This document shows positions 48,764-57,135 of a stretch of DNA of 61,613 nucleotides, one piece after another. Numbering within the stretch: position 1 is the stretch's first letter; each line of letters opens with the position of its first letter. The translations under genes and the position numbers were made by a program. Location of the stretch: IMG/VR virus record IMGVR_UViG_3300046694_000637, positions 1 to 61,613 of that record. One strand, given 5' to 3'. The stretch comes from a virus. Under the pieces are notes generated by a model that worked only from the letters and a program-made list of their open reading frames with translations, did no database searches and was not told the DNA's origin.

Positions 48764-48816
48764 CAGCGTCATGCCCTTTTGGAGAAGAGGGCATTGCGGT
48801 GCGAAAGCATCAACCG
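48764..48816 (+). repeat. RNA array unit 1
   Basis: CAGCGT, then stem 48771-48794 (ATGCCCTTTT / AAGAGGGCAT, loop GGAG), then GCGGTGC-GAAA-GCATC. The 5' half of hairpin A is missing because the upstream gene ends here. Confidence 0.75.
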
Positions 48817-48875
48817 GTGCGGCACGGCAAGGTGCGGCCAGGCAAGGCGAGGTTTGGCACGGCTGGCTAAGGCAA

Positions 48876-48935
48876 GGGCTGAAAACAGCGTAATGCCGAT
48901 TGATTTCAGTCGGCATTGCGGTGGCAGAAGCCGCT
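48876..48935 (+). repeat. RNA array unit 2
   Basis: Hairpin A at 48876-48891, stem B at 48892-48917 (AATGCCGATTG / CAGTCGGCATT, loop ATTT), then GCGGTGGC-AGAA-GCCGC. Confidence 0.8.
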
Positions 48936-48983
48936 TGTGGCGTGGCGCGACGAGTTGAGCTCAGGTCAGGCTAGGTAGGGCAG

Positions 48984-49046
48984 GGGCTGAAAACAGCGTT
49001 CAGCCACTTCTATCGAGGTGGTTGAGCGGTGGCGTAAGCCATCGAT
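48984..49046 (+). repeat. RNA array unit 3
   Basis: Hairpin A at 48984-48999, stem B at 49000-49025 (TCAGCCACTTC / GAGGTGGTTGA, loop TATC), then CGGTGGC-GTAA-GCCATCG, a 7-bp stem with a true GNRA loop. Confidence 0.8.
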
Positions 49047-49111
49047 GGGATACTTCGGCGGGCCATGGTACGACGGGTCGAGGCGGGGCCAGGTCAGGCA
49101 TGCCAAGGTAT

Positions 49112-49160
49112 GGGCTGAAAACAGCGTAATGCTCCTTCTACGAGGGAGCATTGCAGTGTT
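49112..49160 (+). repeat. RNA array unit 4
   Basis: Hairpin A at 49112-49127, stem B at 49128-49152 (AATGCTCCTTC / GAGGGAGCATT, loop TAC). The third hairpin is degenerate (GCAGTGTTGC). The terminator stem begins 22 bases later. Confidence 0.75.
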
Positions 49161-49173
49161 GCAATTTTGACTT

Positions 49174-49196
49174 ACCCCGCCCCGGCGGGGCTTTCG
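49174..49196 (+). terminator. Terminator after the RNA array
   Basis: CCCCGCC pairs with GGCGGGG, followed by CTTTCG. It would end the array transcript before the gene at 49244. Confidence 0.65.
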
Positions 49197-49243
49197 TGCT
49201 GGTGTTTTGCGCCATCGGATTCTGATGGTAGATTTGCATCCAT

Positions 49244-50110
49244 ATGAACATGGATGCTCGCGATGTGAACCTACTCCAGGCCGTGCAGGCCTACCTCCTA
49301 AATCCTCATGACACCGTCGATCCGCCAGATCGTTCCTGCTATAGGCTGACCGCTGACGATAAACGGCAGATCGAAGCGGCGATTTCGAAGTATGGTTCGG
49401 CTGCGCTGAATAACGTAACAAAGGGTGGGGCGATGCTGTATCTACGCTCCGCCATGCGGTTCTCTGGTGAAGATGAGACCTACCTAAGGACGCTCTTTGC
49501 ACCCGACACAGTTTCACCATGGTCGGGCCCAGAGAAGATCATTATCACCATCAATGATTCCGGGCGAATAGGTCCGTCAGGGCATCGCCTCCAAACCGTA
49601 AGCTCGTATTCTCCATTCGAGGATCGCTTTTCCAGACTTCCTTATGAGCGCCATCTCGACGCGAACGGGCTGGTTATCGGCTGGCAGTACTCAGCCACCA
49701 TGCAGGCTCGTAATAGCCTGGCCGTTCTACAACAGCATGGCAGGATAGAAAGCCTCGCCATTGAATCCTTGCCGATAATCGCGAGCGATCCCTGGCAGGG
49801 GATATGGGTGCCGAGAACCAAAAGCTTCAAATCCATGGGGCTGAATTTGCCAGAGCATCAAGGCTTGATGGCTTCCGAAATAGGTCCAATCCCGCAAGAC
49901 GGAGGGGATTACCTACGCTATCTCCTTTATGTCAAAACCATTGCCGCGATGGATGCACCTTATGCGCAGAAGTCAAAGCTGATGGAAGGTTTGGATATCG
50001 TTTATGGCCAGGATGGGCACTGTTTCGGCGAATACTTCCGAGCCTCTAAGCATGCCTTTTATGCTGCCATTGATGAGTTCGAGCGAGGCGTGGATGACCA
50101 GGGCGATTAG
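49244..50110 (+). CDS. Unrecognised 288-residue protein after the RNA array
   Basis: Start MNMDARDVNLLQAVQAYL at 49244 (ATG at 49250 also possible; no good ribosome site). A helical N-terminal domain (DRSCYRLTADDKRQIEAAISKYGSAALNNVTKG), then a beta-rich middle (KIIITINDSGRIGPSGHRLQTVSSY, LVIGWQYSATMQARN) and a helical C-terminus (GEYFRASKHAFYAAIDEFE). No family recognised. Its place after array and terminator resembles the toxin position of type III toxin-antitoxin loci, but it is larger than those toxins. Confidence 0.7.
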   Translation: MNMDARDVNLLQAVQAYLLNPHDTVDPPDRSCYRLTADDKRQIEAAISKYGSAALNNVTKGGAMLYLRSAMRFSGEDETYLRTLFAPDTVSPWSGPEKIIITINDSGRIGPSGHRLQTVSSYSPFEDRFSRLPYERHLDANGLVIGWQYSATMQARNSLAVLQQHGRIESLAIESLPIIASDPWQGIWVPRTKSFKSMGLNLPEHQGLMASEIGPIPQDGGDYLRYLLYVKTIAAMDAPYAQKSKLMEGLDIVYGQDGHCFGEYFRASKHAFYAAIDEFERGVDDQGD

Positions 50111-50221
50111 CATGGTGGATGTGTAGGCACGAACCACGTTGGGCCAATAGGCTTGTGAGAGGGCGTTTATTCCTTCTTCCCGTAGATGATACATTCCTCT
50201 TTTTTCAAGGGGAGGGGGCTC

Positions 50222-50695
50222 ATGAGAGCAGTAGTTTTTGCCGCAGGTTTTTTCCTATCGCTATCTGGATGCGACGGCGCCGGCCCGTGGAGCGGTCCAT
50301 ATGGAACGGATGGCGGGCTGAGCCTGAAGCAATTGTCGAAATTCTCTGACCTTAGACAAGTTTCTGGGCGCATGTATATGGGGGCGGGCGCGCCTGATAA
50401 CAGCTCAAAAGCAGACAGCTACACCTACCTCATAGGTGAGTCTTCGGGTCTTTGCGGTGTGTCTGGACACTTTTCTGATCTGCGGAATCACCCGGACAAT
50501 TATCCCGATCGGCTGATTGAAAAGTTTGGATTGGATCACGCGTCGGAAAGGGCTCCCGAGAAGATAGCGTGGCAAAAGTCCGATGCAAGCCTCGGAAGCA
50601 GAGTTGAAACTGTAGAAATTTCGTACACCGATAAAGACGGCAAGCAAGATGCTGAGGTCTTTTATTATTTTGATCGTATGGCTAGCTGCCATTAA
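50222..50695 (+). CDS. Predicted lipoprotein
   Basis: 157 residues from the ATG at 50222 with GGAGG five bases upstream. Signal peptide MRAVVFAAGFFLSLSGC ends in the lipobox LSGC (Cys17). The mature part has two Cys in LCGVSG and ASCH and a YTYLIGESSG beta-strand. Probably attached to the inner or outer membrane. In this place, before tail gene I, phages often carry superinfection-exclusion (Cor-like) lipoproteins. Role inferred. Confidence 0.75.
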   Translation: MRAVVFAAGFFLSLSGCDGAGPWSGPYGTDGGLSLKQLSKFSDLRQVSGRMYMGAGAPDNSSKADSYTYLIGESSGLCGVSGHFSDLRNHPDNYPDRLIEKFGLDHASERAPEKIAWQKSDASLGSRVETVEISYTDKDGKQDAEVFYYFDRMASCH

Positions 50696-50712
50696 TCATG
50701 GTTTCCAACCAA

Positions 50713-50734
50713 ACCCGCCCCGGCGGGTTTTTTT
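50713..50734 (+). terminator. Terminator after the accessory block
   Basis: ACCCGC-CCCG-GCGGGT followed by seven T residues. It closes the accessory block before tail gene I. Confidence 0.85.
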
Positions 50735-50750
50735 ACGCCCGGAGAAAGCC

Positions 50751-51377
50751 ATGTCACATCGAATCCGCACCATCCGCCTCTATGGCAAGCTCGGCATACG
50801 GTTCGGGCGCGTGCATCACCTGGCCGTAAATTCTGCGGCCGAGGCGGTGCGCGCCCTGGGCGTCCTTCATGAAGGCTTCAATCGGTTCATGGCGGAATCG
50901 AAGGACATGGGGCTGGCCTTCGCGGTCTTCTATGGGAAGCGCAACCTGGGAAAGGACGAGCTGGGCGATCCGCCCAGCCACAACGACATCCGAATCGCTC
51001 CCGTTGTACAGGGCAGTAAAGGCGGTGGGCTTCAGGTGGTGCTTGGCATTGCGCTGATTGCGGCGGCCAGTTTTTTTACCGGCGGCTTGGCTGCCGGCGC
51101 AGCTGGCGCTGGCACACTATTCGGGACGGCCTCGGCAGCCTGGACGGTCGCAGGTACAGTGGGCATCTCGCTTGCCCTGGGCGGCGTGGCTCAGATGATC
51201 GCCGGCACGCCTAAGGGGCTGAGCTCTTCAGAGGCCGCCGACAACCAGCCCAGTTACAATTTTTCAGGTGTAAAAAACACCACCACCCAAGGCAACCCGG
51301 TCCCGCTTTGCTACGGCGAGATGACCGTAGGATCCGCTCTCGCATCCCTCAGCGTCATCGCTGAAGACGAACAATAG
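50751..51377 (+). CDS. Tail assembly protein I
   Basis: 208 residues, CGGAG before the ATG at 50751. RTIRLYGKLGIRFGRVHHLAVNSAAEAVRALGV starts the lambda gpI beta-grasp-like domain. A hydrophobic stretch follows (LQVVLGIALIAAASFFTGGLAAGAAGAG read in part), then QPSYNFSGVKNTTTQGNPVPLCYGEM, the conserved C-terminal motif. Needed for tail-tip assembly and absent from the final virion in lambda. Confidence 0.9.
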   Translation: MSHRIRTIRLYGKLGIRFGRVHHLAVNSAAEAVRALGVLHEGFNRFMAESKDMGLAFAVFYGKRNLGKDELGDPPSHNDIRIAPVVQGSKGGGLQVVLGIALIAAASFFTGGLAAGAAGAGTLFGTASAAWTVAGTVGISLALGGVAQMIAGTPKGLSSSEAADNQPSYNFSGVKNTTTQGNPVPLCYGEMTVGSALASLSVIAEDEQ

Positions 51378-51384
51378 GTGACCC

Positions 51385-54300
51385 ATGTCTGCACTCGCGA
51401 TTCGCGGCTCCAAAGGCAGCGAAAGCAGCCACACGCCTGTAGAAAGTCCAGACAGCCTGATCAACACCAGCTATGCGAACATCCTGGATGCGATCAGCGA
51501 GGGCCCCATCGTTGGCCTGAAGAACGGCGCCCAGTCGATCTACTTCGACCAGACTCCACTGGGCAACCCGGACGGCAGCCTGAACTTCACAGGCGTGACC
51601 TGGGAGCAGCGGACTGGCGAGGCGGATCAGGACTACATCGCGGGCTTCCCGGCCGTCGAGGCCGAGACCGCTGTCGGCATCGCGCTGACCGCCGCGCAAG
51701 CCTGGACCCAAGCCATCAGCAACACCCAGCTTTCCGCCGTACGCATCCGCCTGGGCCTGTCGGTGCTCTACAAGACCGAGACCGACGGCGATACCGTGGG
51801 CTCGATCGTAAATTACGCCATCGACCTGTCGACCAATAACGGCGACTACGTGACCGTGATCAGTCAGGCGTTCGACGGCAAAACCACGGATGGCTACCAG
51901 CGCAGCCACCGCATCGACTTGCCTATATCCTCGGGCGGCTGGCGCGTCCGCGTACGCCGCCTGACCCCAGACAGCCAGACCAACATCCAGGCCACCACCT
52001 CGATCGTCGGTTACACCGAGGTCATCGACGCCAAGCTGCAGTACCCCTACACCGCGCTGGTTGGAACCAAGATCGATGCCAGCCAGTTCTCGTCGATCCC
52101 GGAGCGGGCCTTCCGCATCCGTGGACGCATCATTCAGGTGCCCGCCAACTACGAGCCGTCGACTCGAGCCTACTCCAGCACATGGGACGGCACGTTCAAG
52201 CTGGCCTGGACCGATAACCCTGCGTGGGTCTATCGCGACCTGATCCTCAACGATCGCTATGGCCTGGGTCAGGTGATCAAGGACGCCCAGGTCGACAAGT
52301 GGGGCCTGTACCAGATCGCGCAGTACTGTGACGCGCTGGTCGACGATGGGCAGGGCGGTACCGAGCCTCGGTTCACCTGCAACCTGTACCTCCAGAGCCG
52401 CGCCAACGCACTCCAGGTGCTGCAGGATCTGGCCAGCGTCTTCCGGGGCATGAGCTACTACGCCGGCACCGAGGTCATGGTCTCGGCCGATATGCCGAGC
52501 GACCCGGTCTACACCTACACGAATGCCAACGTCATCAGCGGCAAATTCAGCCGCGCGGCATCGAGCGGCACCACCCGTTACAGCGTGTGCAAGGTGTCAT
52601 GGTCGGATACCGAGAACTTCGGCAACGTGCGCACCGAGTACGTCACCCGCCAGGAGGCGCTGGCGCGCTACGGTGTGCGGGAAACCGAGATCACGGCCTT
52701 CGCGTGCACCTCGCAGGGCCAGGCCCAGCGCCTTGGCCAGTACACCCTGCTGACGAACCAACTGGAAACCGACACAATCAGCTTCAGCGTGGGCCTCGAC
52801 GGCACCATCGCGCGCCCCGGGCAATTGATCCGCGTTGCTGACGAGTTCTTTGGCGGCAAGCCCATGGCCGGCCGCATCAAGTCGGCGACCACCACAGCTG
52901 TGACGCTGGACAACGACATCGTTGCAGCTGCTGGCGATACCCTGGTGGTGATCCTGCCAACCGGTACCGCCGAGACTCGAGTTATCCAGGGCTTCACCGG
53001 CCGCGTGGTCACAGTGAGCCAGGCATTCAGCGTGGCACCGACCGCCCAGTCGATCTACGCGATCGAAACAGCCGAACTGGTGGCTGAGACTTACCGCATC
53101 CTGACCGTGGCCGAGAACTTCGGCGACGACAAGCTGCAGTACGACGTCGTCGCGGTTCAGCACAACGCGAGCAAATTCGCAGCAATCGACAACGGCGCGC
53201 AGATCGTTCGGCCGCCGACCTCGGTACTGCCGAGCGCAGTGCAGGCGATCCCAACGAATGTTGCGCTGGCCACCTATGACGCGGTGAAGCAGGGCGTCAA
53301 CGTCGCGACCATGCGTATCACATGGGATGCCCCGGCCGGCGCCGTCTATTACAACGTCTGGTGGCGCCGCGGCTCTAGCGATTGGATCAATGCCGGGGTG
53401 ACCTACACCGCATCGCTCGAAGTCGCCGGGATTTACACCGACACCTACACCGCGCGCGTCTCGGCGGTTGGCGTGACCGGCAACAGCTCGTTGTGGGCGT
53501 ATTCGCCTGCGACCGACCTGCAAGGCAAGACCGGCACGCCGCCGGCGGTGACCACGCTCACGGCTTCGAGCCAGTTGTTCGGCATCGCCCTGGCCTGGAC
53601 CTTTCCGGCCGGAGCCGAGGACACCCAGCGGACCGAGATCTGGTACGGCACCACGCCAAGCCTTGCCGCCTCGTCGAAGCTCAGCGACCTGGCCTACCCG
53701 CAGCGCGACTATGTGCTGCAGAACCTGCAGGCCGGGGCCACGTTCTACTTCTGGGCGCGCCTGGTCGACAAGATCGGTAACCTCGGGCCGTTCTACCCGA
53801 CGGGCAATGGCGTGCAGGGCATCGCGAGCACGGATGCCACGCTGATCCTCGCCCAGATCGCCGGCGAGATTGGCAAAACGGAGCTGGGTCAGGACCTGCT
53901 CGACGAGATCAACCTGATTCCCGGCCTGCAGGATCAAATCGACGACCTGTCGAACCCGCTGATGTATGTGGCGACCGACGCCTACGCGAGCGGGGCAGTT
54001 GTGTATCAGGGCGACCGGCTGTATCAGGCCATCGCCGCAGTGCCAGCGGCCGAGGACGGCAGCAACGCGCCACCCAGCGCGACCTACTGGAAGGACGTCG
54101 GCCAAATCCTCAACACCGCGAACGCCTTGGCGCTCCAGGTGCAGGAGAACACGGCCGATATCACCGAACTCGACGGCGTCGTCACGGCCCAGGCCTCAAG
54201 CGTGCAAGTGTTGCGTGCCGCATACAGGGACGATGATGGGGAAGGCGACCTGCAAGGCGCGCTGAAGCTTTGGGACACCCAGGCGACCTACTCGAAAGAG

Positions 54301-54855
54301 GTGGTGGTGAGGGCAACTCAGGATCAGGCGCTGGTGCAGGTAACGGATACCTTGCAGGCGTCTGTTGGCGCGAACACCGCAGCCGTGCAGACCACCAGCC
54401 AGGCAGTAGCCGACCTAAGCGGCAAGGCATCGGCCATGTGGTCGGTAAAGCTACAGGTCAACTCGCAGGGGCAGTACGTTGCTGCCGGGATTGGTCTGGG
54501 CATCGAGAACACCGCTGCCGGGCTGCAGAGTCAGTTCCTGGTCTCGGCAGATCGGTTCGCGGTGGTCAACAATGTGGATGGAACACTTACCAGCCCATTC
54601 GCGGTGCAGGGCGGCCAGGTGTTCATAAACTCCGCGATCATCCAGGACGCATCGATCAGCTTCCTGAAGGTCGGTGACAACGTGCAGTCCACGAACTATG
54701 TGGCAGGATCCACGGGCTGGAAGCTCTGGAAGGATGGCACGTTCGAGATCAACGGAAACTCCGGCGGCGGACGCCAGACCATCACCAATGCCGGTGGCAA
54801 GGTCTTTGATGCTGCTGGCATGAAGCGATATCAGTGGGGAGACCTGTCTGTATGA
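51385..54855 (+). CDS. Host-specificity tail-tip protein J
   Basis: 1156 residues. N-terminal hub (SHTPVESPDSLINTSYANILDAISEGPIVG), DWSDN-type modules (FKLAWTDNPAWVYRDLILNDRYGLG), two FN3-like domains near 620-830 (ATMRITWDAPAGAVYYNVWWRRGS, VTTLTASSQLFGIALAWTFP), and a helical/coiled region with DUF1983-like repeats (NTAAVQTTSQAVADLSGKASAMWSVKLQVNSQGQYVAAGIGLG read in part). Forms the central tail tip and is expected to bind the host receptor through its C-terminal end. Confidence 0.93.
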   Translation: MSALAIRGSKGSESSHTPVESPDSLINTSYANILDAISEGPIVGLKNGAQSIYFDQTPLGNPDGSLNFTGVTWEQRTGEADQDYIAGFPAVEAETAVGIALTAAQAWTQAISNTQLSAVRIRLGLSVLYKTETDGDTVGSIVNYAIDLSTNNGDYVTVISQAFDGKTTDGYQRSHRIDLPISSGGWRVRVRRLTPDSQTNIQATTSIVGYTEVIDAKLQYPYTALVGTKIDASQFSSIPERAFRIRGRIIQVPANYEPSTRAYSSTWDGTFKLAWTDNPAWVYRDLILNDRYGLGQVIKDAQVDKWGLYQIAQYCDALVDDGQGGTEPRFTCNLYLQSRANALQVLQDLASVFRGMSYYAGTEVMVSADMPSDPVYTYTNANVISGKFSRAASSGTTRYSVCKVSWSDTENFGNVRTEYVTRQEALARYGVRETEITAFACTSQGQAQRLGQYTLLTNQLETDTISFSVGLDGTIARPGQLIRVADEFFGGKPMAGRIKSATTTAVTLDNDIVAAAGDTLVVILPTGTAETRVIQGFTGRVVTVSQAFSVAPTAQSIYAIETAELVAETYRILTVAENFGDDKLQYDVVAVQHNASKFAAIDNGAQIVRPPTSVLPSAVQAIPTNVALATYDAVKQGVNVATMRITWDAPAGAVYYNVWWRRGSSDWINAGVTYTASLEVAGIYTDTYTARVSAVGVTGNSSLWAYSPATDLQGKTGTPPAVTTLTASSQLFGIALAWTFPAGAEDTQRTEIWYGTTPSLAASSKLSDLAYPQRDYVLQNLQAGATFYFWARLVDKIGNLGPFYPTGNGVQGIASTDATLILAQIAGEIGKTELGQDLLDEINLIPGLQDQIDDLSNPLMYVATDAYASGAVVYQGDRLYQAIAAVPAAEDGSNAPPSATYWKDVGQILNTANALALQVQENTADITELDGVVTAQASSVQVLRAAYRDDDGEGDLQGALKLWDTQATYSKEVVVRATQDQALVQVTDTLQASVGANTAAVQTTSQAVADLSGKASAMWSVKLQVNSQGQYVAAGIGLGIENTAAGLQSQFLVSADRFAVVNNVDGTLTSPFAVQGGQVFINSAIIQDASISFLKVGDNVQSTNYVAGSTGWKLWKDGTFEINGNSGGGRQTITNAGGKVFDAAGMKRYQWGDLSV

Positions 54856-55175
54856 GTTTCGGTGTTCGAATATGGGACGCCAATGGCGTCCTAGTGATGG
54901 ATGAAACCTCTTTCACCATGCGGGTCGTGCTATCCCAGGTTGTCAGCATCACACCTGGCACCCAGACCTATCAGACGTTTTCGGTCCCAGGGCTGACCGC
55001 TTCCAACGGTGCTGCAATAGTGCTCCCCGTGGGCACCTTCACGACGTCGAACACCCAGTATGAAACAGAGGTGATAAACGATGCAGTGCGCGTCTACAAC
55101 TACATCCGGGGCTTTGCCGGCACTGCCACATCGGCGGTGGCGTCTATGCGCCTGATCGTCATGAGGTTCTCGTAA
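54852..55175 (+). CDS. Tail-tip accessory protein, paralogue 1
   Basis: 107 residues, ATGA overlap with J. Beta-rich: MSFGVRIWDANGVLVMDETSFTMRVVLSQV. It shares an opening pattern (MxFGV..., VLD/VMDE) with the next gene, so the two may be a duplicated pair of tip or fibre-associated subunits. Confidence 0.7.
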   Translation: MSFGVRIWDANGVLVMDETSFTMRVVLSQVVSITPGTQTYQTFSVPGLTASNGAAIVLPVGTFTTSNTQYETEVINDAVRVYNYIRGFAGTATSAVASMRLIVMRFS

Positions 55176-55861
55176 TGACTTTTGGCGTGCAGTTCACCAA
55201 CGGCAGCAATACGGTTGTGCTCGACTCGGAATATGCTCGGTTGTCCGTGTTGTGCTCGGGGCGCTACACCCCGAACTCGGATTCCGGACGGGGCACTACC
55301 GTTACCTTTCCGGCGCCGATCACCACTCAGGAGCCCCCGCTGGTCTTCATCAAACCGGATGCGACCGGTCTCGGCGGCCTCACGCTATTCAGGGCAACCG
55401 GCAGCGCCGGAAACTGGACTGGCTTCTACTTTTACGGCCAGGGCATCGGATCGACAGCGTCGACACCGAACGGCGAGTACTTCGCGGCAGCGTTTGCGGC
55501 AACCGCGACAGCGACTTTCGGGATGCGTACTTGGGATGCATCCGGGAAGTTATTGTACGACTCCGGCACTCCGTCCGCGTTGTTCACCCGGTCATTCCAG
55601 ACCTGGACATACGAACGGACTGATAACGATCCGCAGGGACTCTATCGTAATTGGTACAAGGTTATCGATGGATTGCCGGCCACGAATGAATTTGTTCTGG
55701 CGAGCAACTTCAGTATGTACTTGGTTGGCGGGAACTCAACGGGACGCCAGGTATCCTTGTTTTGGGATTTTAGTGCCAACACCTTGCGTGCAATGACGGG
55801 CGCTTTATCCAACCCGTATAACTTCTGGCTGTCCACGATCTTCGCTAAGAAAGTCGTATAG
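55175..55861 (+). CDS. Tail-tip accessory protein, paralogue 2
   Basis: 228 residues, TAATG overlap. MTFGVQFTNGSNTVVLDSEYARLSVL resembles the start of the preceding protein. The rest is Gly/aromatic-rich beta sheet (NWTGFYFYGQGIGS, ATFGMRTWDASGKLLYDSG). Probably a tail fibre or adhesin component. A strong terminator follows. Confidence 0.7.
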   Translation: MTFGVQFTNGSNTVVLDSEYARLSVLCSGRYTPNSDSGRGTTVTFPAPITTQEPPLVFIKPDATGLGGLTLFRATGSAGNWTGFYFYGQGIGSTASTPNGEYFAAAFAATATATFGMRTWDASGKLLYDSGTPSALFTRSFQTWTYERTDNDPQGLYRNWYKVIDGLPATNEFVLASNFSMYLVGGNSTGRQVSLFWDFSANTLRAMTGALSNPYNFWLSTIFAKKVV

Positions 55862-55877
55862 CCCATGAAATACTCCC

Positions 55878-55901
55878 AGCCCGTCGCGCGCGGGCTTTTT
55901 T
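55878..55901 (+). terminator. Intrinsic terminator before the tail-fibre gene
   Basis: AGCCCG-TCGCGCG-CGGGCT followed by five T residues. Confidence 0.85.
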
Positions 55902-55918
55902 ACGTCTGGAGATAATGC

Positions 55919-56806
55919 ATGCCTTGGCTGCGATCTGGCTCTGTGAGCTGCACGCTCAATTCTACAACGGTGACCGGCACCGGCACTGGCTTCGTGGCGA
56001 ATGCCCGGGTGGGCGATGCTTTCCTCGGCCCGGACGGCCGCTGGTATGAGGTCGCCAACATCGCGAGCGATACCGCACTTTCCATCCTGCCGGCGTATCA
56101 GGGGGCGACGGTCAGCGGTGGGGCCTATGCGCTGGCACCCATGCAGGGCTACGTGAAGGATTCGGCCGATCAGCTGCGCACGCTGGTGAACAAGTTCGGC
56201 ACGCTGGCTGCTGCTGCGTCGATTAATGCGCTGGCGGGCGTTACCGGCACCGCCGGGAAATTCCCCTACTTCACCGCTGGGGATCAGATGGCCTTGGCCA
56301 CGCTGACTGACTATGCCAAGAGCGGCCAGAACAGCGACATCAAGGCGCTACTTGGGCTGACTACACCGCTCAGCGTGGCGCAAGGGGGTAGCGGAGGAAC
56401 AAGTCAGCCATACGTTCGTGCGAACATCCTGGGCGCCGTATCGCAGGCTTCCGGAGTGCCCACTGGGGCGATTATCGAGCGGGGCAGTAACGCTAACGGC
56501 GAGTACGTGAAGTTTGCAGACGGCACGATGATCTGCACCGGCGTCGGAGTCAATCAGACGACCACTACCCAAGTCGCCGCAAACATCCCTCTCTACTTCT
56601 CCCCGACCAACCCATATCAAACCTACCCAGCCGCTTTTGCTGCTGCGCCGAAGGTTGCGTTTTCGGTGAACTCTGTTGTGAATACATTCTGCTGGGTCGC
56701 ATCTGATGCGACTCCAGGGACTGCAAGCTGCACTTCAAGGCTTATGAGCGTTACCGGCAACGCTGGTGCTCAAGTTGCCTATATTGCAATTGGACGGTGG
56801 TTTTAA
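55919..56806 (+). CDS. Tail fibre protein
   Basis: 295 residues. The opening PWLRSGSVSCTLNSTTVTGTGTGFVANARVGDAFLGPDGRWYEVANI is the common N-terminal part of Pseudomonas tail fibres (virion-binding domain), then a helical stalk, and a C-terminal tip domain with FADGTMICTGVG and CWVASDATPG. The tip is the variable, host-range part. Confidence 0.85.
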   Translation: MPWLRSGSVSCTLNSTTVTGTGTGFVANARVGDAFLGPDGRWYEVANIASDTALSILPAYQGATVSGGAYALAPMQGYVKDSADQLRTLVNKFGTLAAAASINALAGVTGTAGKFPYFTAGDQMALATLTDYAKSGQNSDIKALLGLTTPLSVAQGGSGGTSQPYVRANILGAVSQASGVPTGAIIERGSNANGEYVKFADGTMICTGVGVNQTTTTQVAANIPLYFSPTNPYQTYPAAFAAAPKVAFSVNSVVNTFCWVASDATPGTASCTSRLMSVTGNAGAQVAYIAIGRWF

Positions 56807-57135
56807 TGAAAATCAATCTTTCGCCGATGCGCCGCGACGATACGCTTGAACTGTCCGTGGCTGGCGCGGTGCTGACCGTCAACGGCGAGCCCTTCGACTT
56901 CGCTCAGATGGCCGACGGCGACACACTCCCGGCCAGCGCAATCAATTCTCAATGGTTCGCCGGCGACGTGCATAAGGCCGATGGCGACCTTGAGCTGACG
57001 CTGATCCTCCCGCTGCCTGTGAACTACAGCCAGGCGCAGGCCTTCCCGGTACCGCTGCTGATCACCGCCGATGGCCCGGTGGCGCTGCCACAACCGCTGC
57101 CAATCCCTGAGCCTGCCGTGGAGCCCGAAGCATGA
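56806..57135 (+). CDS. Putative tail fibre assembly protein
   Basis: 109 residues, TAATG overlap. MKINLSPMRRDDTLELSVAGAVLTVNGEPFDFAQMADGDTLPASAI and a Pro-rich C-terminus are the pattern of small proteins that sit after fibre genes in Pseudomonas phages. A chaperone or fibre accessory role is inferred from place. Confidence 0.7.
   Translation: MKINLSPMRRDDTLELSVAGAVLTVNGEPFDFAQMADGDTLPASAINSQWFAGDVHKADGDLELTLILPLPVNYSQAQAFPVPLLITADGPVALPQPLPIPEPAVEPEA

Larger units (their letters stand above)
48764..49160 (+). ncRNA. Tandem array of structured RNA units
   Basis: Four units (starts of the main stem at 48771, 48892, 49000 and 49128; spacing 121, 108, 128). Units 2-4 begin with GGGCTGAAAACAGCGT, itself a GCTG-AAAA-CAGC hairpin; unit 1 keeps only CAGCGT. 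A 10-11 bp stem with a 3-4 nt loop follows, different in sequence in each unit but always paired and always with U-G at pair 9 and U-A at pair 10. Units 1-3 then continue GCGGT into a short stem with loop GAAA, AGAA or GTAA (GNRA-like). AGG-rich spacers separate the units, and a terminator follows. No protein frame explains the pattern. Confidence 0.75.

Noticed and set aside
48771-49152. RsmA/CsrA sponge RNA
   Set aside because: Only the first stem has GGA in its loop (GGAG); the others have ATTT, TATC and TAC.
48764-49160. CRISPR array
   Set aside because: Shared repeat is only 16 bases, spacing is uneven (108-128), the variable part is itself palindromic, and no cas genes are present.
48966-49520. 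184-codon minus-strand frame across the RNA array
   Set aside because: Arg/Ser/His-rich composition and no start signal; it crosses the array hairpins and the start of the 49244 gene. The hairpin pattern explains this region better.
52597-54105. 502-codon minus-strand frame
   Set aside because: Antisense to gene J, with Arg/Val/Gly-rich composition typical of the reverse of a high-GC gene.
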